Positions 18,121-29,181 of a DNA stretch of 64,000 bases are shown here, in pieces (positions within the stretch are counted from its first letter, which is position 1; each line of letters begins with the position of its first letter). Below the pieces are notes generated by a model. The model saw only the letters and a program-made list of their open reading frames with translations, made no database searches and was not told the origin of the DNA. A program made the translations under genes and the position numbers. Source of the stretch: Actinoalloteichus hoggarensis (GTDB lineage Bacteria > Actinomycetota > Actinomycetes > Mycobacteriales > Pseudonocardiaceae); the NCBI RefSeq assembly GCF_002234535.1, contig NZ_CP022521.1, positions 124,001 through 188,000 of the forward strand, written 5' to 3'.

Positions 18121-18807
18121 TCACCGCCTCGAACTGCGCAGGGCGCTGTCGAACAGGATGTTGACGCCGTTGATCAGGGACTGACCCTTGGCCATCGAGT
18201 ATTCGGTGTAGATGATGGTCACCTTCTCCTCGGCGACCCGCCAGCCCTTATGGTCGATGATCGCCATGATCTCGGAGGCGTGGCCCATTCCGTTGATGGT
18301 GATGTCGAGATCGTCGGCCACCGTCTTGTTGAATGCGCGAAGGCCGTTGTGCGCGTCGGTGAGCTTCATCCGGCGGGTTCGAGGGCTGAGAGCGACGACG
18401 GTCTTCAGCACCACGCGCTTGATCCACGGGATGTGGCTGGTGTCGCCGTGGAAGCGGGTGCCGACCAGGATGTCGAGGGGTTCCTGCCGGAGTCGGTCGA
18501 TCATCCGGACGACGTCCTCGACCCGATGCTGACCGTCGGCGTCGAAGGTGACGAAGAATCGTGCGCCGGGCTGGGCACGGGCGTATTCGATGCCCGTCTG
18601 CAGCGAGGCGCCCTGACCGAGGTTCACCGGATGCCGCACCAGGTGCGCGCCCGACTTGCGAATCTCGGAGACGGATGCGTCTCGGCTGCCGTCATCCACG
18701 CAGACGATGTTCGGGAAGGTCAGTCGTGCCTTCTGCACGACATCGCAGATCACCTGAGCCTCGTTGTAGACGGGGACGATCAGCCAGACATCGTCGTAGT
18801 CGGACAT
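18121..18807 (-). CDS. GT2 polyprenyl-phosphate glycosyltransferase (PpgS/dolichyl-P-mannose synthase-like)
   Basis: A 228-residue family 2 glycosyltransferase. It shows VWLIVPVYNEAQV, IVCVDDGSRDAS, HPVNLGQGASLQTGIEYA and the metal-binding DxD in FVTFDADGQH, all at dolichyl-phosphate-mannose-synthase spacing. No membrane segment is present; the DUF2304 partner next door would anchor it. The nearest known match by context is M. tuberculosis PpgS (Rv3631), which makes polyprenyl-phosphate-GalNAc for galactosamine substitution of arabinogalactan. A mannose or glucose donor cannot be excluded from sequence alone. The flippase gene lies upstream in the same direction. Confidence 0.88.
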   Translation of the reverse strand: MSDYDDVWLIVPVYNEAQVICDVVQKARLTFPNIVCVDDGSRDASVSEIRKSGAHLVRHPVNLGQGASLQTGIEYARAQPGARFFVTFDADGQHRVEDVVRMIDRLRQEPLDILVGTRFHGDTSHIPWIKRVVLKTVVALSPRTRRMKLTDAHNGLRAFNKTVADDLDITINGMGHASEIMAIIDHKGWRVAEEKVTIIYTEYSMAKGQSLINGVNILFDSALRSSRR

Positions 18808-18939
18808 GCCAGAGCTCCCGGGTCGTGGAGAAGATGTCGCGCCTGGACACTCAGGCTGCCTGTCGAGGCGCCAGGCCGCTCTGCGCGAAGCGGTTCGAGC
18901 TTACTCCAATGGGGTCGAGGTGCTTGACGGCCGCCCCGA

Positions 18940-20622
18940 TCATTCACTCGGCAGCGGGCGCGGCCGATTATGGGAACGCAGTCGTCGAACCAGCCCCGTC
19001 CCGGTGAGCGATACCACGACCAGCGGTCCCGCCAGTTGCGCGATGACAGCGGCGGCGATGGGGTCGCCTGGAAGGGCGAGCAGCCCGATGAGCAGCACCG
19101 TGCCGAGGACCCAGGCCAGCGAGACCGTCTGGTGCATGCCCATGGCCACCAGGGCGGGCTGGAGGATCTGCGCCAGCATCAGCAGCACCGTGGAGAGGCC
19201 GAGGAGGCCCATCACCGCAGCTGAGGGCTCGGCCTGAGCGCCGAAGAAGGTCACCACGAGCCATGGCCCCACGAGCGCGGAGAAGACCGCGCCGGGCAGA
19301 CCGACGACGCCGACCGCGATGACGATGATGCCGACGCGCTTGCGCACCACGTCGTATTCGCCGTGAACGGCGGCCTTGGTCAGGACCGGCAGCAGCATCG
19401 CCTGAATGGGGCTGAACAGCAGCAGGGGGATGCGGGTGAGGACGAAGGCGAAGCCGAAGGCCGTGGCGGTGGCCCGGTCCTCGACGAGCCTGCCGTTGAC
19501 CACCAGCGGCGCGAGGTTCGCGACGAGTTGGGCGAGCAGGGTCGCCACGCCGAGGAAGACCAGGCCCCTGGCGATGCGTCCGACCGTGTGACCTGCGACG
19601 ACCTCGGCGACGGCGGTGGCATGATCGACGGTCTGCCGAGGCGTCGCGGTGTGCGTCGCCCGACCGGTCGCGGGCCGCTGCGCCGAGGACCGCTCCCCGC
19701 CCGCCAGATCCGCCGTGGCATCGGCGGCCGTGTCGGCGGGCAGCTCGGCGCCGGGGGCACCGATCGTCAGCCCGCTCTGCGGCCGAGCAGCCGACAACCG
19801 TGTCTTCGACGCCGGGGCATCCGACACTGGGGCATCCGACACTGAGGCATCCGACACTGGGGCATCCGACACTGAGGCATCCGACTTCGGGGCATCCGAC
19901 GCCGGGCCGCTCGGGTGCGACTCCGTCGGCTCGTGGGGCTTCTCGGCGTCGGCGGCCTCGATCGGGGACGTGACCGTGCTCGTGGTCGGCGCCGCACCCG
20001 TACGTGGGAACCGGGCGAACTCGCGACGAAGCCACGGCAGCGCGATCAGCGCGGCGAAGCCGCCGCCCAGGACGAAGGCCAGACCGAACAGCGACTCGGT
20101 GCTGAGGCCGAGCAGCACGATGAGGACACAGCCGATCAGCCGGGACAGGCCCTCGGCGGCGAGGGACGCCGAATAGCCGGTGAACTGCTGGCTGGCACCC
20201 AGCAGGCCCCTGGTCAGGAACATGCCGGCGGACATGGCCACCGACAACAGCGTCAGGAGCAGCAGCACGGCGTTGCCGCCGAGCAGCCGGTCGATCAGCA
20301 GCGGCGACGCGGCGAGCAGCACGACGGCGGTCAGTCCGGCCAGCGCCAGGCCCAGCATTCCGATGCGTCGGATGCCCGGGCGCGGGTCCACTCCCGCCGC
20401 CAGACCACTGCTGACGACCCGGTTGGTCTCCTGTTCCAGCGAGACGAACAGACCTGGCCCGATGATGCTCACCATCATGTAGAGCGACTGGAGGGCGACG
20501 GTCTGCGCGGGAGGCATGGTGTTGCCGACGATCGCCAGGAAGCCGAAGCCGGCGATGCCGACGATCACCAGCCCGATCCCCATCAGGATGGCGGATCGAG
20601 AGGAACGGACTGATCGAGTCAC
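18940..20622 (-). CDS. Polysaccharide/lipid flippase with long linker insert (Rv3630-like)
   Basis: A 560-residue multi-pass membrane protein of the MATE/Wzx-like export superfamily. About six helices (residues 10-200, including IGLVIVGIAGFGFLAIVG) and a second helical half (residues 345-545) flank a soluble linker of about 130 residues (207-340) rich in Ser, Asp, Ala, Pro and Thr, which contains the repeats at 19816-19905. Family members flip polyprenyl-linked sugars across the membrane. Position beside the PpgS-like gene suggests it flips polyprenyl-phosphate-linked amino sugar. GTG 20622 lies 6 bases after TAGGCT, a leaderless start. Confidence 0.82.
   Translation of the reverse strand: MTRSVRSSRSAILMGIGLVIVGIAGFGFLAIVGNTMPPAQTVALQSLYMMVSIIGPGLFVSLEQETNRVVSSGLAAGVDPRPGIRRIGMLGLALAGLTAVVLLAASPLLIDRLLGGNAVLLLLTLLSVAMSAGMFLTRGLLGASQQFTGYSASLAAEGLSRLIGCVLIVLLGLSTESLFGLAFVLGGGFAALIALPWLRREFARFPRTGAAPTTSTVTSPIEAADAEKPHEPTESHPSGPASDAPKSDASVSDAPVSDASVSDAPVSDAPASKTRLSAARPQSGLTIGAPGAELPADTAADATADLAGGERSSAQRPATGRATHTATPRQTVDHATAVAEVVAGHTVGRIARGLVFLGVATLLAQLVANLAPLVVNGRLVEDRATATAFGFAFVLTRIPLLLFSPIQAMLLPVLTKAAVHGEYDVVRKRVGIIVIAVGVVGLPGAVFSALVGPWLVVTFFGAQAEPSAAVMGLLGLSTVLLMLAQILQPALVAMGMHQTVSLAWVLGTVLLIGLLALPGDPIAAAVIAQLAGPLVVVSLTGTGLVRRLRSHNRPRPLPSE
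19816..19905 (-). repeat. Six 15-bp tandem repeats inside the flippase linker
   Basis: Six head-to-tail 15-bp units, GGCATCCGACACTGG on the plus strand. Units 1 and 3 are identical, units 2 and 4 differ by one base, and the last two are diverged. The gene runs on the minus strand and reads them as five-residue units (consensus SDAPV/SDASV). Copy number can change in frame, so linker length may vary between strains. Confidence 0.95.
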
Positions 20623-20733
20623 GGCGACAGCCTAGATGTGGGCTGTGCCCGCGCCGACCCGGCGGACCCGATGTGCCCGGCACGGCCGGTGCGTCCGGCG
20701 GACGTCCGTCCGTCGAGCATGGGTGGCGCGCGG

Positions 20734-21639
20734 TCAGACGGGCCTGCTCGGCCCGAAGGCGTGCCTGCTGAGGTTGCGCATGCCTTCGCGGTGTCCGTTC
20801 TTCACGGCCTTGGGCAGCAGCGACAGGGCGTGCAGGCGTGAGGAGACGTGCCTTCTGGCGACCTTGGCCGCGCGAGTCCAGCCCTGCCCGTCCAGCCGGT
20901 CCGCGACGGCGAGGAAGTAGTTGCGCTCCTCGATGAAGCGGGTCCCGGCCATGGCACGCCAGGACGAGTCGCTCTCCCGGTGTCGTCGGTACTGGAAGCA
21001 CACCGTGTCCACGGCGAGGAGCTGGTCGCCGCGTTGCACCAGGTCCAGGACCAGGGCCAGGTCTTGGACGACGTTCAGTCCCGTGCGGAACCCGACCTTC
21101 GTGATGGCGTCCGCCCGCCAGGCGAGCGAGGGGAAGTACAGCCAGTTCCCCCGGAGGAGGCTGATCGCCAGGTCCTCGCCGCGGAAGGCCTGGGTGCCGT
21201 GGACCTTCGGGGAGTAGAGCCTGCGTTTGGCCACGTCGACCAGCGTCTTCACCGGTTCGCCGTGTTCATCGATCAGCTCGACGCCGGGTTGGATCACCGC
21301 GGCGTTCGGGTGGGCCCGGTGCGCAGCCCGCACGGTGCGCACGTAGTTCGGCAGCATCACGTCGTCCGCGCCCATCACGACGGCGAGGTCGTGTTCGATG
21401 CGGCCGAGGCACTTCTGGAAGTTCCGATTCGCGCCGAGGTTCTCCTCGTTGCGCAGGTAGGTGATCCGGTCGTCGCCGAGCGAGGCGAACCAGCCGGGAA
21501 TCGAGTCGTCGGGGTAGCCGTCGTCGACGACCGTCAGGTGCCAGTCCGGATCGTCCTGCCCGAGCACGCTGCGCACCGTCGTCTGCATCAGGCCGACGTC
21601 GCCGTAATACGGAAGCATGATGTCGAGAGGGGAGGCCAC
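20734..21639 (-). CDS. GT2 glycosyltransferase
   Basis: A 301-residue family 2 glycosyltransferase. The nucleotide-binding start is SPLDIMLPYYGDVGLMQ and LTVVDDGYPDD; NEENLGANRNFQ and VVMGADDVMLPNY supply the donor site with the acidic metal motif. The C-terminal third is basic and may contact the membrane surface. The acceptor is not evident; the cluster suggests a cell-wall glycan. I chose GTG 21639 because TACAGT lies 6 bases before it; the frame stays open to 21717, but that 26-residue extension looks non-coding. It faces a long gene-free stretch. Confidence 0.82.
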   Translation of the reverse strand: MASPLDIMLPYYGDVGLMQTTVRSVLGQDDPDWHLTVVDDGYPDDSIPGWFASLGDDRITYLRNEENLGANRNFQKCLGRIEHDLAVVMGADDVMLPNYVRTVRAAHRAHPNAAVIQPGVELIDEHGEPVKTLVDVAKRRLYSPKVHGTQAFRGEDLAISLLRGNWLYFPSLAWRADAITKVGFRTGLNVVQDLALVLDLVQRGDQLLAVDTVCFQYRRHRESDSSWRAMAGTRFIEERNYFLAVADRLDGQGWTRAAKVARRHVSSRLHALSLLPKAVKNGHREGMRNLSRHAFGPSRPV

Positions 21640-22696
21640 TGCGCCACTGTATGTTGTTTTCGAACAGGTCGCCGAGAATGTCGACAGCCGACAAGATCGA
21701 TTTGACGTGGACGTCACGGCTGTTTGACGCCGATTTCGCCTCGCATCCGTTGGTTCAGGTCATCGATGTGATGTGAGGCGACTCGAGAGGTTCGATGAAT
21801 CGGCGAGCATCCGGCCGGGTTCTCCTTTTCTGATCCATCGTGGGCGCGCCCCGCCGGGGCGACGACGGTGTCCGGGTCCGTCCGGCACGTCGGGTGCGAC
21901 GGCATCGACGACTTCCGGCTTTCCGGGATGCCGGACTGCGCCCTCGTTCGCCGGCCGATCGGTCCCACCAGCTCAGAGACGGGCGTGAGTGTCGACAAGA
22001 CCTGCCCGTTCGATGCCTGCGGTCCGGCCGTCCTCGCCGCCCACGCTCCGACACGGTGCGGGACGAGCGGGCGGGCGCCGGAGAGACGCCCGGAGAGCCG
22101 GTATCCGTCCGTCGTGGGGCGCACGACGCCGATTCGCGGCCGTCCCGCCATTGCGTTGCGGGGTGTGAAAAGTGTGAACCACGAGTCTGGTGTGGCCATT
22201 GTCCGCGATGACGACCGGCGATTGCTCGTAAACGGTGCCCTCTGTTCGGTCCGCGCTGCACTGGTGCCGTGGTGTCGGCCGTCGCGGGCTTTCGGTGATC
22301 GGTGTCGTCCGTGAGGCGACGATTTCGATCTCGCGTCCGAGTACGCGATTCCGTGTCGGTCCGCCCGGCAGGGAGCCGATGCGGCGTCGCGTCGCGCTCC
22401 GCGCCTGGTGCGGGGGCGACCCCCGCCGCTCCGGTGCGCGTCTGCACGCCCGGCAGTCGCCCGAGCGGGGTTCGGCGGCGAGGCTCTGCCCGGGCGGCAC
22501 GGGGAGCGCGGGGAAGGCGACTCGCCCGGCCCGCCCATGCCCGCCCGGTGCGCCACGACGCACCAGCCCGAGCCCGCCTGCGGCAGCGAGCGACGCGCCG
22601 GCCACGGCGATCCGGCGGTCGGCGGCCGCGGCGTCAGTCGGGAGCGCCCGCCGCCGCCCGCCGGGCCGCGGGCAGGCGGGGTGGTGCGATCGCTGG
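21640..22696. other. Gene-free stretch, about 1.06 kb
   Basis: No frame on either strand looks coding; translated products are Arg/Pro/Gly-rich. The left end holds the leaderless promoter of the GT2 gene (TACAGT at 21646-21651, minus strand). The rest has no recognised RNA, repeat or mobile element. Confidence 0.5.
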
Positions 22697-24688
22697 TCAG
22701 TCCGCGCAGGCGGTGATCCGGTAGAGCTGCATCTCGCCGTCCTCGACGACGAGCTCGAAGCCCGGTGAGCCGGGGGCGGCGTCGATTCCCGGATAGTTCG
22801 CCTGCCGCGAGTCCCACGGCCAGTAGTAGTCGGGCGACGCCTTGATCAGGTACTCGATGCCCTGATCCCGGACCGCCTGGCAGGCCCGAGGATCCTCGTC
22901 GACGTCGGCGAGATGCTCGGCGAGGTACTCCTGATCCTCGCCCCACTCGAAGACGAGGTGCGGGTACAGCACCCGACGACCCTCCAACGCCCACAGCAGC
23001 GGGCTGCCGTCCCACGGCTGGTTGGCCACCATCGCGTCGGGCGGCACGATGTCGGCCACCTCCTCGAAGAATCGGCGCTCCTCGGCGGTCACGAGGTTCA
23101 GGGCCGGATCGGGGACGCCCTCCGGGTAGAGGCGGGCGATGATCTCCGGATGGTCGCGCGCGTACATGCCGCCGGTGAGGATGACCAGCAGGATGCCGAG
23201 CAGCAGGGTGACCGGGGCGTTCGTCCTGGTCAGTCGGCCGATCGGCCCGGCCGTCCACTCGCGTTCGGCCAGTGCCTTGCGGATCGCGTGCGCGATGCTG
23301 ATCAGGCCGAGCAGCGCCAGCGGCACCGAGGTGATCGGCACCATGGCGGCGAGCCGGGCCGCGTCGTTGTACCAGAAGGCGGTCAGCAGCATCGACAGGT
23401 CGGTGTCCAGCGCGGACGCGAACATGTAGAGCCCCGCCGTGATGACGTGGGCGAAGACGAGCCAGCGATTCACCACGGACCGCCAGGCCGACACGAGGCC
23501 GACGATCACGAGGAAGGCCAGCAGCCAGGTGGCCGATCGACCCCCCAGGCCGCCGAAGGCGACCTCGCCGAGCGCCTGGGCGGGGGATTGGAAGGCGGGC
23601 CAGTCATGCGAGCTGAGCTCGGCGTACATCGCCGTCGAGCGGAAGACCGCCCATCCCGTCAGCGCGACCGCGACCGGGACGACGACGACGGCGCAGGCCA
23701 GGATGTACCGCTTCGCCGTCATCAGAACACGCGCCTGCCGGAACAGGGCGATGGCCACGGGGGCGGCGCTCAGCGCGAGCAGGCTGAACACCGAGTTCGG
23801 GTGCGCCATGCCGCCGCCTGCCAGGGCCGCGAGCAGGAGAAGGACCGCCTGGCCTCGGCGTAGCGTCGCCCGTTCGGTCAGCCCGGTCAGCGCCACGACG
23901 GCCGCCAGGCCGACAGGCAGCACCGCCAGGCCCGCCAGATTCGGCCAGATCACCCCGAAGCCGAGGAGATTCCACGGGAACGACGCGAAACCCATGCTGA
24001 GCAGGCCGGTCAGCGCCATCGCGGGCATCGACGGGCCGACGATCACCCGGACGAGCAGCAGGCAGGACAGCGGCCAGGCGACCAGGGCGATGACGGCCGC
24101 GGTGAGGTTCGCCGCCGCGACCACTCCGACCCCGGTGACCGGCTCGACGAGCGCGGCGAGGGCGTGGAAGACGGCCGGATAGAAGCCGCCGTCGCCGTTG
24201 GGGTCGGTGGCCCCGCCGACGGCGAGACTCGATGCGTTGCCGTCCTCGAGGATGAAGGTGATGGCGTTGAGGTGGAAGACGGCGTCGAAGGCCTGGACGA
24301 GGCGGTCCGGTTCGCCCATGCCCGCGGCGACGGTGAGGGCGCCGACGGGCAGGGCGGCCAGGATGCCCACTGCCGCGGCGATCCGGATCGGCAGCGGATC
24401 AGGGTCGGGGCCGGGCGGTGCGGAGCGGCGGCGGGCGAGCAGCAGCCGAATGCCGAGCGCGACGATCGAGGCGAGCACCGTGCCGCCCGCGACGATCAGC
24501 GGGCTCCAGGTGATGCCTGCCGCCCCCGCCACGACGGCGATGGACCCGATCAGGGCGAGGCTGCCCAACGGCGCGGCCCCCCAGGCCGGAATTCCCCGAA
24601 AGCCCGCCGCGTAGGCGAGGAGCAGGCCGGGCGCCACCAGCCAGCCGAGTGCGATCAGCGCTGTCGGGACGGCTTCCAACCAGCTCAT
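22697..24688 (-). CDS. DUF6541-type multi-pass membrane protein (possible GT-C glycosyltransferase)
   Basis: A 663-residue integral membrane protein with about 13 helices in the first 510 residues and an extracytoplasmic C-terminal domain of about 150 residues (from about RDHPEIIARLYPEGVP). An early periplasmic loop has the acidic pattern AGMGEPDRLVQAFDAVFHLN, like the metal-binding Asp of GT-C enzymes. Its length and layout match M. tuberculosis Rv3779 (about 666 residues), which transfers an amino sugar from polyprenyl phosphate to arabinogalactan. That equivalence is inference from memory and context. It is divergent from the lhgO-like gene. Confidence 0.75.
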   Translation of the reverse strand: MSWLEAVPTALIALGWLVAPGLLLAYAAGFRGIPAWGAAPLGSLALIGSIAVVAGAAGITWSPLIVAGGTVLASIVALGIRLLLARRRSAPPGPDPDPLPIRIAAAVGILAALPVGALTVAAGMGEPDRLVQAFDAVFHLNAITFILEDGNASSLAVGGATDPNGDGGFYPAVFHALAALVEPVTGVGVVAAANLTAAVIALVAWPLSCLLLVRVIVGPSMPAMALTGLLSMGFASFPWNLLGFGVIWPNLAGLAVLPVGLAAVVALTGLTERATLRRGQAVLLLLAALAGGGMAHPNSVFSLLALSAAPVAIALFRQARVLMTAKRYILACAVVVVPVAVALTGWAVFRSTAMYAELSSHDWPAFQSPAQALGEVAFGGLGGRSATWLLAFLVIVGLVSAWRSVVNRWLVFAHVITAGLYMFASALDTDLSMLLTAFWYNDAARLAAMVPITSVPLALLGLISIAHAIRKALAEREWTAGPIGRLTRTNAPVTLLLGILLVILTGGMYARDHPEIIARLYPEGVPDPALNLVTAEERRFFEEVADIVPPDAMVANQPWDGSPLLWALEGRRVLYPHLVFEWGEDQEYLAEHLADVDEDPRACQAVRDQGIEYLIKASPDYYWPWDSRQANYPGIDAAPGSPGFELVVEDGEMQLYRITACAD

Positions 24689-24874
24689 TCGTCAAGTCCC
24701 CATTGCCTCGGCGGCACGCCGCCTTCCCCCAGGGCGTGCCGCATGTGTTCGGCGAGATCGTCGTCGGGCCGCACTGCGTGCCATGCCGTCGGCCGGATTC
24801 TAAGCCGGCAGGCTGGATGGGCGATCGGTGCACAGCGTGAGTGGTACAGCCGACAGGGTGAACTGGAGCGGGAG

Positions 24875-26068
24875 ATGTCACACATCGTGGTGATCGGGGG
24901 AGGCATCGTCGGTCTGGCGGTGGCCCGGGAGCTTCTCCTTCGACGTGGGTGTCGGGTCACCGTTCTGGAGAAGGAGCCTCGGTGGGCTCGCCACCAGACC
25001 GGACACAACAGCGGCGTCGTCCATGCCGGGCTGTACTACGCGGCAGGCAGCCTCAAGGCGCGGCTGTGCCGGGCCGGGAACCGGTCCATCATCGATTACG
25101 CCCGATCCCGAGGTGTCGCGGCGAGGCGGACCGGCAAGCTCGTGGTGGCCGTCGACGAGTCGGAACTGCCTCGCCTGCACGCCCTCGCCGCGCGGGCCGC
25201 CGCCAACGGGGTGACGGCGCGACTGATCAGCGCCGCGCAGGCTCGGGAGCACGAGCCCGAGGTCGACTGCGTCGCCGCCCTGCACGTCGTCGACACCGGC
25301 GTCGTGGACTACGTCGCCCTCAGCGGGGCGCTCGTGCGGGACCTTGCCGAGCACGGGGCGGACCTGCGGCTGGACAGTGCGGTGCTCGGGATCCGCCACC
25401 GGCACGGCCGAGTCGAGATCGCGACCGGGCACGGTGTCGACGTCTTCGACGGGCTGGTGAACTGCGCGGGCCTGCACAGCGATGTCGTGGCCCGGATGGC
25501 CGGGATCGTGCCCACGGCTCGGATCGTCCCGTTCCGGGGCGAGTTCCACGCGCTGCGACCCGAGCGTCGTCACCTGGTGCGCGGCCTGATCTACCCCGTG
25601 CCCGACCCGACGCTGCCCTTCCTCGGCGTCCACCTGACCAGGGGAGTCGACGGCGAGGTGCACGCCGGCCCCAACGCGGTGCTCGCCCTGGCTCGCGAGG
25701 GGTACCGATGGCGAGACGTGTCGGTACGGGACCTGGCCGAGGTGGCGGCCTTCGGCGGGGCCTGGCGGCTGGCCCGGCGTCACCTGCGCACCGGGGTGGC
25801 CGAGGTCCGTCGCTCGTGGTCCAGGGAGCGGTTCGCTCGGGATCTGGCGCGGCTGGTGCCCGCGATCCGGGCCGAGGATCTCGTCCCGCATCCTGCCGGG
25901 GTGCGGGCGCAGGCCGTGCTGCCGGACGGTCGCCTGGTCGACGACTTCCTCGTGCAGACGGGGAAGCGACAGGTGCACGTCCTCAACGCGCCGTCGCCCG
26001 CGGCCACCAGCGCGCTGGAGATCGCCCGGCATCTCGGGGATCGAGTGGTGGCGGCGGTCGGGCTGTGA
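24875..26068 (+). CDS. lhgO: L-2-hydroxyglutarate oxidase (LhgO-like, FAD)
   Basis: A 397-residue DAO-family flavoprotein. The FAD-binding start is HIVVIGGGIVGLAVAREL; then VLEKEPRWARHQTGHNSGVV and HAGLYYAAGSLKARLC, the LhgO signature, and FRGEFHALRPERRHLVRGLI with PFLGVHLTRG. The usual reaction is oxidation of L-2-hydroxyglutarate to 2-oxoglutarate with electrons passed to quinone. The C-terminus ends with AVLPDGRLVDDF and SALEIARHL. ATG 24875 is preceded by GGAGCGGGAG. The frame extends upstream to 24164 but opposite the divergent membrane protein, so that part is not coding. It appears to be transcribed alone, with no clear link to the cell-wall genes. Confidence 0.88.
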   Translation: MSHIVVIGGGIVGLAVARELLLRRGCRVTVLEKEPRWARHQTGHNSGVVHAGLYYAAGSLKARLCRAGNRSIIDYARSRGVAARRTGKLVVAVDESELPRLHALAARAAANGVTARLISAAQAREHEPEVDCVAALHVVDTGVVDYVALSGALVRDLAEHGADLRLDSAVLGIRHRHGRVEIATGHGVDVFDGLVNCAGLHSDVVARMAGIVPTARIVPFRGEFHALRPERRHLVRGLIYPVPDPTLPFLGVHLTRGVDGEVHAGPNAVLALAREGYRWRDVSVRDLAEVAAFGGAWRLARRHLRTGVAEVRRSWSRERFARDLARLVPAIRAEDLVPHPAGVRAQAVLPDGRLVDDFLVQTGKRQVHVLNAPSPAATSALEIARHLGDRVVAAVGL

Positions 26069-29178
<3,110 letters not shown>

Positions 29179-29181
29179 GAC

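Noticed and set aside
19816-19905. CRISPR-like repeats
   Set aside because: The 15-bp units touch each other with no spacers and lie in frame within a coding gene.
24164-24874. Upstream extension of the lhgO frame
   Set aside because: It lies opposite the N-terminal half of the DUF6541 gene and has no FAD-family sequence before the ATG at 24875.
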